Shown in pieces: positions 30,435 to 39,218 of a stretch of 64,000 nt of DNA (the first letter of the stretch is position 1; each line of letters opens with the position of its first letter). The DNA is taken from NCBI RefSeq assembly GCF_001542905.1, contig NZ_LOAJ01000001.1, positions 806,001 to 870,000 of the forward strand, read 5' to 3'. A program made the position numbers and the translations under genes. This stretch comes from Halorubrum aethiopicum (GTDB lineage Archaea > Halobacteriota > Halobacteria > Halobacteriales > Haloferacaceae). A model generated the notes under the pieces. That model was not told the origin of the DNA. It saw only the letters and a list, made by a program, of their open reading frames with translations, and made no database searches.

Positions 30435-30829
30435 GCGAAGGAGCGATCGATCGCCGGGGCGGTGGCGCGCCGGTGAGTGCCCGAAGGGCACGAACCCGAT
30501 CGCGAGGGACGCGGCGACTGAAAGGAGCAGCGAGGCTGGGGAGGCGTGAGGAGCGGGGCGGTACGGTTGGGTGGGACTCAAAGGGGCAGCCGGCTCCGGG
30601 AAGACGGCCGACGCAAGCAGCGTGGCGCTACGCGCCACGGGCAGCCGGCGGCTCCGCCGCCGGCGACACCGCAGCGAACGAAGTGAGCGAGGAGCACAGC
30701 GAGGCCCTCGACCGGAGCCGGCTGGGGCTTTGGCGGTGTTCACCACGCCAGCAACGATCGCGTTTCTATCAGAGTAAGACCACTTGTAACACCCGTTCTA
30801 TAAGCACTCAAAATCTAACGACCGTTTCA
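30435..30829 (+). repeat. Structured intergenic repeat, copy A (full length)
   Basis: One of five related elements. In order it shows a 5' box GGTGGCGCGCC, a closing stem with a GGT/ACC base (30471-30495 region), the box GAGGCTGGGGAGGCGTGAGG, the box GTGGGACTCAAAGGGGCAG, variable hairpins, and the box CTGGGGCTTTGGCGG leading to the end GCCAGCAACGA near 30757. Bases 30587-30599 pair perfectly (13 bp) with 30712-30724. A tail with ATAAGCACTC and TAACGACCGTTTCA (to 30829) is shared with copy E. It contains no convincing gene. It fills the gap between the thermosome and tRNA-Lys. Confidence 0.85.
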
Positions 30830-30898
30830 GTAGGAAAACGTTCGAATCCCTCTCTCATCACGGTACCGCCGCTCGCGACGTTGCTCGCGACGGAACAG

Positions 30899-30972
30899 CG
30901 GGCCGGGAGGGATTCGAACCCCCGACCGTCCGGTTAAAAGCCGGACGCTCTCCCTAACTGAGCTACCGGCCC
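30899..30972 (-). tRNA. tRNA-Lys (anticodon TTT)
   Basis: A 74-base cloverleaf read leftward. The acceptor stem is GGGCCGG/CCGGCCC, the D-arm TAGCTCAGTTAGGGAGAGC, and the anticodon stem CCGGC/... encloses loop CTTTTAA with anticodon TTT. The T-arm GGGGGTTCGAATCCC gives a standard T-loop. No intron is seen. A TATA-like sequence lies near 30996-31004. Confidence 0.97.
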
Positions 30973-31031
30973 GCGTCACTCGCTACGGCCAGACCACGGA
31001 TAAACGTTTAGAAACGGTAGGGGACGCGGGG

Positions 31032-31703
31032 TCACTCCTCGCCCGGCGACGACGTGAAGTGGTCCTCGAGCGCGGTCGCGACGATCGCGCCCGGCTCGAC
31101 GTTCCGCATCGCCGCCCGCCGGCGGAGTTCGACGTACGTCTCGGTCGGGAGGTCGAGGCCGATCCGGCCGAGATCGACGCCGACCTCGCGGACCGCGTCG
31201 TCCACCTCGTCGCCGTCGTTGACGGCCGAGGCCACGGATCGGACCTCCCGGACGGTCATGTCGCCGTCGATGGCGGCCCACGCGAGGAGGTACCGGTCGG
31301 TCCCGCCGAGGCGCGCGACGTGTTTGGCCGCGCTCGGCGTGACGTGCCCGCGGGCGACCTGCCGACGGATCGCCTGCGGGAGGTCGTGAACCCGCGCCCA
31401 CTTGCGAATGAACGCGACGGTGACCCCGTCGCCGGCGCGGGCCGCGGCCTCCTTGTAGGAGCCGACGCCGCGGACCAACGCCGCGCAGGCGGCGGCCCCG
31501 CGGAGCATCAACACGTGGTCGTCGTCGCCGACGTCGCCCGACGCGAAGCGGCGGACCGTCTCCGCGGCCTCGGCGACGCTCTCGGGATCGTCGGGGTCGA
31601 ACCCCACCGCCTCGGCCGCGCGCTCGCCGGTGACCGCCGGGTCCGAGCGAACGACGGGTTCGCCGACCGGTGACCGGCGGTCGGCGCGTGACTGCTCGTC
31701 CAT
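31032..31703 (-). CDS. ParB-HTH-like haloarchaeal protein (DUF7119 type)
   Basis: A 223-residue protein. The middle (about residues 75-160) resembles the KorB/ParB DNA-binding helix bundle: VAFIRKWARVHDLPQAIRRQVA, then RGHVTPSAAKHVARL and MTVREVRSVASAV. The C-terminus (about 175-215: IGLDLPTETYVELRRRAAM...) looks like a ribbon-helix-helix or CopG-type segment. No nuclease or CTPase box typical of true ParB is seen. It may be a DNA-binding regulator; there is no partner ATPase nearby. Confidence 0.72.
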   Translation of the reverse strand: MDEQSRADRRSPVGEPVVRSDPAVTGERAAEAVGFDPDDPESVAEAAETVRRFASGDVGDDDHVLMLRGAAACAALVRGVGSYKEAAARAGDGVTVAFIRKWARVHDLPQAIRRQVARGHVTPSAAKHVARLGGTDRYLLAWAAIDGDMTVREVRSVASAVNDGDEVDDAVREVGVDLGRIGLDLPTETYVELRRRAAMRNVEPGAIVATALEDHFTSSPGEE

Positions 31704-31783
31704 ACGCCCCCTTCGGGCCCCAGCACATAAGGGGTCGGCACCGTGGCAGGTATCGCAGCCGACGCGGAGACGAGGACCCGGAT

Positions 31784-32254
31784 CTACTCGCCGGGATCGG
31801 CCGCGTCGTCGCCCGTCGGGGCGGCGGTCGCGTCGTCGGTCGTTTCGCCGTCGGACGTCTCGTCGTCGGCCGCGTCCTCGTCGCCCGCGGCGTCCCCCTC
31901 CCCGCCGCCGGCCGGCCCGCCAGCGACCAGCTCCTCGGCGAGGAGCGTCGCGGTCACGAGCGCCGGGTCGACCGCGAGGTCGGCGACGCCGGCGACGAAC
32001 TCCGGCAGCGAGCGGTCCGCGTACGTCACGACCGTCACCGACGGGTTCAGCTCCTTCGCGACCGGGATGCCGGTCGCCTCGTCGGCGTCGGTCAACACGA
32101 GGTAGTCGGCCTCCGTGATCCCCGCCGTCTTCAGGGCGTCCGCCGAGACGACCCCCTCAACCCGCGACACCGTCGCGTCGAGCGCCGTCAACTCCTCACC
32201 GACGCCGTGCTCGTCGGGTCCCGCGACGACCGCAGTCCGCGCGTTCCCCGCCAT
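31784..32254 (-). CDS. DUF7126-type Rossmann-like protein with acidic tail
   Basis: A 156-residue protein. Residues 5-110 form an alpha/beta TrkA-N-like fold (TAVVAGPDEHGVGEEL, ADYLVLTDADEATGIPVA, VTVVTYADRS). The last 45 residues are almost all Asp, Glu, Gly, Ala and Thr. Its ATG overlaps the stop of the GMP synthase gene, which suggests translational coupling in the pyrG-guaAb-this gene operon. The function is unknown; a nucleotide-sensing or regulatory role is a guess from the operon. Confidence 0.75.
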   Translation of the reverse strand: MAGNARTAVVAGPDEHGVGEELTALDATVSRVEGVVSADALKTAGITEADYLVLTDADEATGIPVAKELNPSVTVVTYADRSLPEFVAGVADLAVDPALVTATLLAEELVAGGPAGGGEGDAAGDEDAADDETSDGETTDDATAAPTGDDAADPGE

Positions 32255-33171
32255 CACTCGTACTCGATGGTCGCCGGCGGCTTGTGGGTCACGTCGTAGA
32301 CGACACGGGCGACGTTCTCGTTCTCGCCCGTGATCCGGCTCTGGATGCGCTGGAGCGTGCTCCAGTCGATCTCCTGGGCGCGGGCGGTCATCCCGTCGCG
32401 GCTCTCGACCGAGCGCACGGCGACCACCCAGCCGTGGACCCGGTTGTCGCCTTTCACGCCGGTCGCCTTCCCGATCACGGCCCCGAACGCCTGCCAGGGG
32501 TCGTACTCCTCGAGCTCCTCCTCGACGACGTGACACGCCTCGCGGGCGACCTCGGCCTTCTCGGGGGTGACCTCGCCGACGACCCGGACGGCGAGTCCGG
32601 GGCCGGGAAACGGCATCCGCTCGGAGATGATCTCCTCGAGGTCGAGCGCGCGGGCGACCTCGCGGACCTCGTCCTTGTAGAGGTCGCGCACCGGCTCGAC
32701 GATCCCCTCGAAGTCGACGACCTCGGGGAGCCCGCCCACGTTGTGGTGGGACTTGATGTTCCCCTCGGACTCGATGCGGTCGGGGTAGATCGTCCCCTGG
32801 ACGAGGTAGTCGGCGTCGACGTCGCGGGCGACCGTCTCGAACTCGTCGATGAACCCCTCGCCGATGACGTGGCGTTTCTCCTCGGGGTCGGTGACGCCCT
32901 CCAGCCGGTCGAAGAAGCGCTCTTGCGCCTCGATCACCCGCAGCGACTCCATGAAGGAGAACGTCTCGCGGATCTCGTCCGTCTCCCCCTTCCGCATCAG
33001 TCCCGTGTCGACGTACACCGGGGTGAGCCGGTCGCCGATCGCCTCGTACGCCAGCGTCGCCGCGACCGAGGAGTCGACCCCGCCCGATAAGGCGATCACG
33101 GCGTTCGCGTCGCCGACCGCCTCGCGGATCTCCGCCACCGCCTCCTCGATGAACGCGTCCGTCTCGACCAT
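32254..33171 (-). CDS. guaAb: GMP synthase, ATP-pyrophosphatase subunit (subunit B)
   Basis: A 305-residue enzyme that adenylates XMP and transfers ammonia to form GMP. The PP-loop is seen as [17 protein letters not shown] (about residues 25-41). The dimerisation domain ends with [11 protein letters not shown], the family C-terminus. As usual in archaea, the glutaminase is a separate protein, not encoded in this window. It follows CTP synthase without a gap. Confidence 0.94.
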   Translation of the reverse strand: MVETDAFIEEAVAEIREAVGDANAVIALSGGVDSSVAATLAYEAIGDRLTPVYVDTGLMRKGETDEIRETFSFMESLRVIEAQERFFDRLEGVTDPEEKRHVIGEGFIDEFETVARDVDADYLVQGTIYPDRIESEGNIKSHHNVGGLPEVVDFEGIVEPVRDLYKDEVREVARALDLEEIISERMPFPGPGLAVRVVGEVTPEKAEVAREACHVVEEELEEYDPWQAFGAVIGKATGVKGDNRVHGWVVAVRSVESRDGMTARAQEIDWSTLQRIQSRITGENENVARVVYDVTHKPPATIEYE

Positions 33172-34827
33172 CTATAGCCTCACGTCCGCGTTCCGCTCGG
33201 TTGTGTCCGTCGATCCGAGCGCCGCCTCGACGAGGGCGACGAACGGCGGGCTCGCCCGGTCCGGCCGCGACCGGAACTCGGGGTGCGCCTGCGTCCCGAA
33301 GAAGAACGGGTGATCGGCGCGTTCGAGGATCTCCATCCGGTTGTCCGCGCGCCCGGAGAAGACGAGCCCGTCGGTCTCCAGCTGGTCGATGTACTCGGGG
33401 TTCACCTCGTAACGGTGGCGGTGCCGCTCGGTACAGGAGTCCGCGCCGTACACCCGCGCCGCCAGCGTGTCCGGCTCGATGTCGGTCTCGTGTGCGCCGA
33501 GCCGCATCGTCCCGCCCATCTCCTCCGTCTCGTACTGCTCGGGGAGGAGATCGATGACCGGGTGGGGCGTGTCGGCGTCGATCTCCGCGGAGTGGGCGTC
33601 CTCGAGCCCGAGCACGTTGCGCGCGTGCTCGACGACGGCCATCTGGAAGCCGAGACAGAGCCCGAGGAAGGGGACGTCGTTCTCGCGGGCGTACCGGATC
33701 GCCGCCACCTTCCCGTCGGTGCCGCGGGAGCCGAACCCGCCGGGGACGACGACCGCGTCCGCGCTCGCGAGTCGCTTTTCGTGTTCCTCGCGCGTCTCGT
33801 CGGCGTCGACCCACAGCACGTTCACCTCCGTCTCCGTCTGGATCCCGGCGTGTTTCAGCGCCTCGTGGATCGACATGTACGCGTCCTCCAGCGCGTACTT
33901 GCCGACGAGCGCCACGTCGATCTCGTCCTCGCGGTCGCGCGTGACGAGGTCGCGCCACTCCGTCGAGCGCTCGGCCTTCGGGAGCGCCTCGTCGGCGATC
34001 CCGAGCCGCTCCATCACGTACTCGTCTAACCCCTCGTCTTCCACCACCAGCGGGACGTGGTAGATGTCCTCGACGTCGGGGTTCGAGAAGACGGCGTCCG
34101 TGGGCACGTCACAGAACAGGGCGATCTTCTCTTTCGTCTCCGGATCCAGCCGGTCCTCACAGCGCCCGACGAGCACGTCCGGCTGGAGCCCGATGGAGCG
34201 CAGCTCCTTCACCGAATGCTGGGTCGGCTTCGTCTTCTGCTCGCCGTTCTTCGAGTAGGGAACCAGGGTGACGTGGGCGAAGAGGATGTCCTCGTCGTCC
34301 TCCTCGTGGGCGAACTGCCGGAGCGCCTCGAGGAACGGCATCGACTCGATGTCGCCGACGGTCCCGCCGATCTCGATCAGACAGACGTCGCTCCCCTCGG
34401 CGGCCTCGCGGATGCGCCGCTTGATGTCGTCGGTGACGTGGGGAATGATCTGGACGGTCTTGCCGAGGTAGTCGCCGGCGCGCTCGCGCTCGATGACGTG
34501 CTGGTAGGTCTTCCCCGTGGTGACGTTGTGGTCGAACGTCATGTCGGTCCCGAGGAAGCGCTCGTAGTTGCCCAGGTCCAGGTCGACCTCGCCGCCGTCC
34601 TTGAGGACGTACACCTCGCCGTGTTCGTACGGGTTCATCGTCCCGGCGTCGACGTTGAGGTAGGGGTCCACCTTCACCGCGGTCACGTCGAAGCCGGCGT
34701 TCGAGAGGAGTCGGCCGGTGCTGGCGGCGGTGATTCCCTTGCCCAGCCCGGACATGACCCCGCCCGTGACGAACACGAACTTCCGACCCAGCGACGGGTC
34801 GTATCCCGTGTCAGGATCCGTTGGCAT
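33172..34827 (-). CDS. pyrG: CTP synthase
   Basis: A 551-residue amidotransferase that makes CTP from UTP, ATP and glutamine. The synthase half begins [21 protein letters not shown] with the P-loop and has the [10 protein letters not shown] motif. The glutaminase half has the nucleophile Cys in [16 protein letters not shown] and the His-Glu pair in GTQAHPEF near the end. It is the first gene of a tight three-gene operon with guaAb and the DUF7126 gene. Confidence 0.96.
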   Translation of the reverse strand: MPTDPDTGYDPSLGRKFVFVTGGVMSGLGKGITAASTGRLLSNAGFDVTAVKVDPYLNVDAGTMNPYEHGEVYVLKDGGEVDLDLGNYERFLGTDMTFDHNVTTGKTYQHVIERERAGDYLGKTVQIIPHVTDDIKRRIREAAEGSDVCLIEIGGTVGDIESMPFLEALRQFAHEEDDEDILFAHVTLVPYSKNGEQKTKPTQHSVKELRSIGLQPDVLVGRCEDRLDPETKEKIALFCDVPTDAVFSNPDVEDIYHVPLVVEDEGLDEYVMERLGIADEALPKAERSTEWRDLVTRDREDEIDVALVGKYALEDAYMSIHEALKHAGIQTETEVNVLWVDADETREEHEKRLASADAVVVPGGFGSRGTDGKVAAIRYARENDVPFLGLCLGFQMAVVEHARNVLGLEDAHSAEIDADTPHPVIDLLPEQYETEEMGGTMRLGAHETDIEPDTLAARVYGADSCTERHRHRYEVNPEYIDQLETDGLVFSGRADNRMEILERADHPFFFGTQAHPEFRSRPDRASPPFVALVEAALGSTDTTERNADVRL

Positions 34828-35024
34828 ATCGACCGTCCGTCAGGGCCCGGCAAAACCGTTTCGGAGGGGTTCCGAACCCGAACGAAAGCACACGGTCGTC
34901 CGTGAGGATCGGGATCGAAGCGATCGTTCGTCGAACGAGAACGGTTCGCACGCGGGATCGCGAAGAGAGGGAGGCGTGGCCGTGCTATCGCCTGTCGTCG
35001 ACGGCCGTCCCCGGCTGCCGCCGA

Positions 35025-35225
35025 TCAGGGCGCGAGCAGCGGCTCCGGTCGGCGGCGCTCCTCGACCGTCGCGTCACAGGCCGGACACGTGTGGGTGGTC
35101 CGTCCGGGACCCTCGTCGACGATCCAGTCGCCGGGGAGGCCGCTCTCGTGGCCGCAGTCGGGGCAGAACAGCACCGCCTTCGGGCGCGGGTCCGCGTCGT
35201 CGGTGGAGGTGTGATGAGTGGACAC
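35025..35225 (-). CDS. Small zinc-ribbon protein
   Basis: A 66-residue protein with two CxxC knuckles (FCPDCGHES and HTCPACDAT) separated by about 24 residues, consistent with one zinc ribbon. The GTG start at 35223-35225 gives VSTHHTSTDDADPRPK; a longer upstream frame has no support. Haloarchaea carry many such small zinc proteins, mostly of unknown function, some acting as regulators. Confidence 0.72.
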   Translation of the reverse strand: MSTHHTSTDDADPRPKAVLFCPDCGHESGLPGDWIVDEGPGRTTHTCPACDATVEERRRPEPLLAP

Positions 35226-35387
35226 TGTGTGTGGAAACCGTAGGCGTTCGGCGGGAATAACGCTGTTGGCGGGGATCGATCGGGAAGGATCCGACTCGAT
35301 TCGCTCTCGTTTTCCGGATGTGAGCACCGCCGACGCGCCGATCGTCCGACTGTACGGGGTGTAATATCGGAATGCGGCGAACGGTTT

Positions 35388-35726
35388 CAAAACCCCAGCC
35401 GTTCGGGTCTACGTCGTTGCCGGCGCGGTGAGCATCTCCAAAGCCCCAGTCGCGAGGACTCGCACGGCTCGTTGTGCTCCTCGCTCAGTCGCTCCCGCTC
35501 CTTCGCTGCGGTGCTTACGCCGCCGGGCTTCGTCCTTCCGAGAGACTCCGTCTCTCGACTTCCCGCTCGCTTACGCTCGCGGGAATCGCGACTGCCCCTT
35601 TGAGTCCCACCCAACCGTACCGCCCCGCACCTCACGCCTCCCCAGCCTCGCCACTCGCTTCGCTCGTGGCATCCCTCGCGGGCTCCTCGTACCCCCCCGG
35701 GGCACTCGGAGGCGCGCCACCGCCCC
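35388..35726 (-). repeat. Structured intergenic repeat, copy B (leftward)
   Basis: Read leftward, it starts with GGTGGCGCGCC at its right end and continues with CTCC/GGAG-closed arms, the box GAGGCTGGGGAGGCGTGAGG, the box GTGGGACTCAAAGGGGCAG (about 35589-35610), variable hairpins and CTGGGGCTTTGGAG. The central stem is 9 perfect pairs (35447-35455 with 35586-35594). A second, degenerate GGCTGGGGTTTTG motif follows at about 35388-35400. The element's right end is within 50 bases of the rightward promoter of the 35.8 kb dehydrogenase gene. Confidence 0.83.
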
Positions 35727-35803
35727 GTTTCTCGTGTACGAGTCGACATCCTCGTCGGCTTCGAGTCGAGGTATTATGGCCCGTCGGCGGATCCGTGGAG
35801 ACG

Positions 35804-36829
35804 ATGACCGAGACAACTCCGTCAACCGGGGACGACGACCGACCCCGAGTCGTGATCAGCGACACGAAACTCACCAGCCTCGCGACCGAGCGCGAGGTCT
35901 TCGGCGACGAGGTCGTCCTGACGCAGGACCCCCTCCGCTCGCCGGAGGCGGTGATCGAGGCCGACCCGGACGCGATAGTCATCGACGCGGGAACGCCGAT
36001 GACCGCCGCGGTCCTCGAAGGCTGTTCTCGCCTCCGGGCGGTCGTCCGCGCCGGCGTCGGCGTCGACAACGTCGACCTCGCGGCGGCCGACGCCAACGGC
36101 GTGGCCGTCTCGAACGTCCCGGACTACGGGACCGACGAGGTGTCCGCGCACGCGATCGGGCTCTGTGCGTCGCTCGTCCGCGGGATCCCCGCCGCGAGCG
36201 CCGACACCGCGGCCGGCGGCTGGGACTGGCAGGTCAGCGCGCCGCTCTCGCGACCCGAGGAACTGACCGTCGGCGTCGTCGGCTGCGGGCGGATCGGGAG
36301 CCGAACGGTGCGGAAGGCGGCCCCGCAGTTCGGAAGCGTCGTCGTCCACGACCCGTACGTGCCCGACGCGGCGATCCGGGACCTCGGTGCCGAACCCGCG
36401 GGCTTCGAGGACCTCCTCCGCGAGAGCGACGTGATATCCGTCCACACCCCGCTGACGCCGGAGACGCGGGGGATGTTCGACGCGGACGCCTTCGACACGA
36501 TGCGCGAGCGCGACGACGCCGAGCCGGGAACGATCCTCGTGAACACGGCACGCGGCGAGGTCGTCGACGCGGACGCGCTCGTCGACGCCTTGGAGGACGG
36601 GACGGTCCGGAGCGCCGGGCTGGACGTCCTCCCGGCCGAGCCGCCGGCGGACGACCGGCTGGTCGGCCGCGACGACGTCGTCGTCACCCCGCACATCGCG
36701 TGGTACTCCGAGGAGTCGAAACGCGAGGTGCGGCGCAAGGCGGCCGAGGAGGTCCGGCGATACCTCCGCGGCGCGGAGCCGGCGTACCGAGTCGACCCCG
36801 AGACGTACGGGAGCCCGGACGCGTACTGA
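35804..36829 (+). CDS. D-2-hydroxyacid dehydrogenase, C-terminal-binding-protein-like
   Basis: A 341-residue NAD-dependent dehydrogenase. NAD-binding motif VGVVGCGRIGSRTV; catalytic Arg in VNTARGEVVDAD; His in VVTPHIAWYSEES. The last motif is characteristic of the CtBP-like branch. The ATG at 35804 was chosen because a TATA-like GTATTATGG lies at 35771-35779, giving a leaderless message; the long upstream open frame is within repeat copy B. It is a distant paralogue of the dehydrogenase at 16.2 kb. The substrate is unknown. Confidence 0.88.
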   Translation: MTETTPSTGDDDRPRVVISDTKLTSLATEREVFGDEVVLTQDPLRSPEAVIEADPDAIVIDAGTPMTAAVLEGCSRLRAVVRAGVGVDNVDLAAADANGVAVSNVPDYGTDEVSAHAIGLCASLVRGIPAASADTAAGGWDWQVSAPLSRPEELTVGVVGCGRIGSRTVRKAAPQFGSVVVHDPYVPDAAIRDLGAEPAGFEDLLRESDVISVHTPLTPETRGMFDADAFDTMRERDDAEPGTILVNTARGEVVDADALVDALEDGTVRSAGLDVLPAEPPADDRLVGRDDVVVTPHIAWYSEESKREVRRKAAEEVRRYLRGAEPAYRVDPETYGSPDAY

Positions 36830-36911
36830 CACCCGACCCCGGGACGTAGCCGGATCCTCCGAGACCCGCCCGACCGCAACGTTCAACACGCCACCGGATC
36901 GGGATCGGCGC

Positions 36912-37358
36912 ATGAATCGAGCCCTCCTCCCCCCTGCGGTCGCGGCCGTCGTCGCGGCCGCGATCGGCGTGGCACGCCGGCTCCCCCCGATCCTGATCGA
37001 ACTGTCTCTCGAGATCCCGTCTCCCTCCGCCCTCTCCATCTACATCGCCGGCAGTCGGTTCGTCTCGTTCGTGCTCGTCTACGGGCTGCTCCTCGGCGTC
37101 GCCTACTGGGTCGGCCGGGGGAGAGAGGGCGACCGCGGCGACGGGACGCTCGTGCTCGCGACCGGGGGCGTCGCCGCGGTCGCGTACCTCGTCGTGACCG
37201 CCGGGGTACTCCTCTGGCTCGGCCCCGAGCAGCGGGCGATCACGGCGGTCAGGGTCGCCGGATCGACCGTCAGCGTCGGCGTCCAGCTGGCGGTCGTGGC
37301 GTTCGCGGGACTGGCGCTGGGCCGGTCCCGACGCCCGGCGACCGCCGCGGACGCGTGA
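36912..37358 (+). CDS. Hypothetical membrane protein, four helices
   Basis: A 148-residue protein with four predicted membrane helices (about residues 5-25, 52-72, 85-108, 118-140) and short loops. It has no recognisable family motif. Codon and base use match its neighbours. It stands alone between the dehydrogenase and the secreted repeat protein. Confidence 0.65.
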   Translation: MNRALLPPAVAAVVAAAIGVARRLPPILIELSLEIPSPSALSIYIAGSRFVSFVLVYGLLLGVAYWVGRGREGDRGDGTLVLATGGVAAVAYLVVTAGVLLWLGPEQRAITAVRVAGSTVSVGVQLAVVAFAGLALGRSRRPATAADA

Positions 37359-37547
37359 CCGCGGCCACGCCCGTCCGACCGGACGGGTCGAGCCGAGCCG
37401 GACCGCGGGCGAGCCGAGCCAGACCGCGGACGAATCGCGGGCAAGTCGCGGGCGAGTCGCGGACGAGCCGCGATCGGGGGGAGATCCTCCCGACGCTCCG
37501 CTCGAACCGCCCGCGATCGCCCTCGATCCGCGAACGCCTCAGAGAGC
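37359..37547. other. Intergenic region with imperfect short tandem repeats
   Basis: Bases about 37380-37470 consist of imperfect repeats of a GCGGGCGAGTCGCGGACGA-like unit. No gene is seen. Confidence 0.45.
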
Positions 37548-37606
37548 CGGGTTAACCCGACTACAATCCGGGTTAATCGGGCTTAACGGAGTTCCCCGCT
37601 TAAGGG
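37548..37606 (+). promoter_or_regulatory. Palindrome cluster and TATA box upstream of the secreted repeat protein
   Basis: A perfect 12-base palindrome CGGGTTAACCCG (37548-37559) is followed by two related sites, CCGGGTTAATCGGG (37568-37581) and GGCTTAACGG (about 37580-37589). A TATA-like GCTTAAGG lies at 37599-37606, 27 bases before the ATG. Three similar sites just ahead of the TATA box suggest cooperative binding by a regulator. Confidence 0.5.
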
Positions 37607-37632
37607 AAGTCAGCGTCACGACCCGACCGGAC

Positions 37633-39126
37633 ATGAGCCAACGCACGATAGGTCTGCTGTTGATCGCGGTCGTCGCGGTCGGCGCGGTGACCGGCGTCGC
37701 GGCCGCCGAGGAGTCCCTCGGCGTGACGGTCGAGGACGTCGACGGCGAACCGACGGTCACGGTGACCGAGAACGACACCGCGGTCGAGAACGCGACGGTG
37801 ATCGTGAGCGTCGCGGACGACGAGGCGAACGCCTCGTACGCGGGGACGGGTGAGTACGCGACCGACGAGAACGGGACGGTCTCGCTCCCCGCTCCCGAGG
37901 AGGACGTGGGGATCGAGGTGACCGCCACCGACGGCAACGCGACCGGGTCGACGCTCGCTCACCTCGACGCGCCCGACGGGCTCGAGGTGGAGGTCGACGA
38001 CTCCGACGCGGAGCCGCTGGTGACGGTGACCGACGACGACACGGCGGTCGAGAACGCCTCGGTGAACGTCACGGCCGTGGACGGGGAGAACGCCACCTAC
38101 GTCGGCGAGGGGAACTACTCGACCGACGCGAACGGGACGGTCGAGCTACCCGCCGCCGAGGAGGACGTCACGGTGAACGTGACCGCGACGTTCGAGAACG
38201 AGACGGTCTCGACGACCGTCGACCTCGACGCGCCGGACGGGCTCGAGATCGACGTGAGCGAAACCGACGACGAGCCGGTCGTCACGGTGACCGAGAACGA
38301 CACGGCGGTCGAGAACGCCTCCGTGAACGTCACGACCGTGGACGAGGAGAACGCGACGAACGAAACCGAGGACGACACCAACGCGACCTACGTCGGCGAC
38401 GGGAACTACACCACCGACGAGAACGGGACGGTGGAGCTGCCCGCTCCCGAGGAGAACGTCACCGTCGAGGTGACCGCGACGTTCGAGAACGAGACGGCCA
38501 CGACGACCGTGGACCTGACCGCCGACGACGAGGCCGACGAGCGGCCGTTCGGCCAGCTGGTCCGCGAGTTCATCTCGAACCTCGAGGACCGTGACGGCGG
38601 CATCGGCGGCGCAGTCTCCGACTTCGTGACGGAGAACAACCCCGGCAACGCGCCCGACCACGCGGGCGGCCCCGAGGACCCGGACGAGGCGGACGATGAC
38701 GACGGAAACGAGAGCGACGCCCCCGGCAACGCGCCGGACCACGCCGGCGGGGACGAGGACGGAGAGCGCGGTCCGCCGGCACACGCCGGTCCCGATGACG
38801 ACGCGGACGACGACGAGTCGGGGGAGGAATCCGAAGAGGACGCGGACGATGACGAGTCGGAAGACGACGAGACCGAGGAAGACGACGCCGAAGAGGACGA
38901 AGAGGACGATGCCGAAGAGGACGAGGAGGACGACGAGTCGGAAGACGACGAGACCGAAGAGGACGATGCGGACGACGATGAAACCGAGGAAGAGGACGAC
39001 GAGTCGGAAGACGACGCAGACGACGGTGAAGAGGACGACACCGAGGAGAACGAGGACGACGCCGACCCCGGAAACGGCAACGGACCGGGGAACGCTCCCG
39101 GCAACGGGAACGGGAACCAGCCGTAG
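37633..39126 (+). CDS. Secreted hyperacidic protein with three beta repeats and many N-glycosylation sequons
   Basis: A 497-residue protein. A Sec signal peptide (MSQRTIGLLLIAVVAVGAVTGVAA) is followed by three homologous repeats of about 85-100 residues (approximately 27-118, 119-205, 206-305). Each contains TVTENDTAVENA-like and DENGTVELPAPEE-like segments, probably Ig-like sandwiches. They hold over a dozen NxS/NxT sequons for AglB glycosylation. A short GNAPDHAGG repeat region leads to about 110 residues of almost only Asp, Glu, Ser and Thr, then an Asn/Gly/Pro tail. No membrane anchor is seen. The role is unknown; a surface or matrix protein is likely. Confidence 0.78.
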   Translation: MSQRTIGLLLIAVVAVGAVTGVAAAEESLGVTVEDVDGEPTVTVTENDTAVENATVIVSVADDEANASYAGTGEYATDENGTVSLPAPEEDVGIEVTATDGNATGSTLAHLDAPDGLEVEVDDSDAEPLVTVTDDDTAVENASVNVTAVDGENATYVGEGNYSTDANGTVELPAAEEDVTVNVTATFENETVSTTVDLDAPDGLEIDVSETDDEPVVTVTENDTAVENASVNVTTVDEENATNETEDDTNATYVGDGNYTTDENGTVELPAPEENVTVEVTATFENETATTTVDLTADDEADERPFGQLVREFISNLEDRDGGIGGAVSDFVTENNPGNAPDHAGGPEDPDEADDDDGNESDAPGNAPDHAGGDEDGERGPPAHAGPDDDADDDESGEESEEDADDDESEDDETEEDDAEEDEEDDAEEDEEDDESEDDETEEDDADDDETEEEDDESEDDADDGEEDDTEENEDDADPGNGNGPGNAPGNGNGNQP

Positions 39127-39218
39127 TTGAGGATCGATCGGCGACCGAAGGCGATCACTTTTCTCGACCGCGACCCGGTGTCGGCATCGTTTAGTGTGCG
39201 GTGAGCGAAGCGAATCTC

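Noticed and set aside
30435-30937. Small Arg-rich proteins predicted within repeat copies A, B, C and E
   Set aside because: The frames share residues only where the DNA boxes are conserved; arms between them change length and sequence without keeping the frame, while base pairing is kept.
33958-34827. A CRISPR-linked role for the HFX_2341-type (CARF-like) regulator at 2.0-2.9 kb
   Set aside because: No CRISPR array or cas gene is visible anywhere in the window, and the family is common in haloarchaea without CRISPR.
37380-37470. CRISPR-like array in the G+C-rich short repeats
   Set aside because: The units are short, imperfect and adjacent, without regular spacers.
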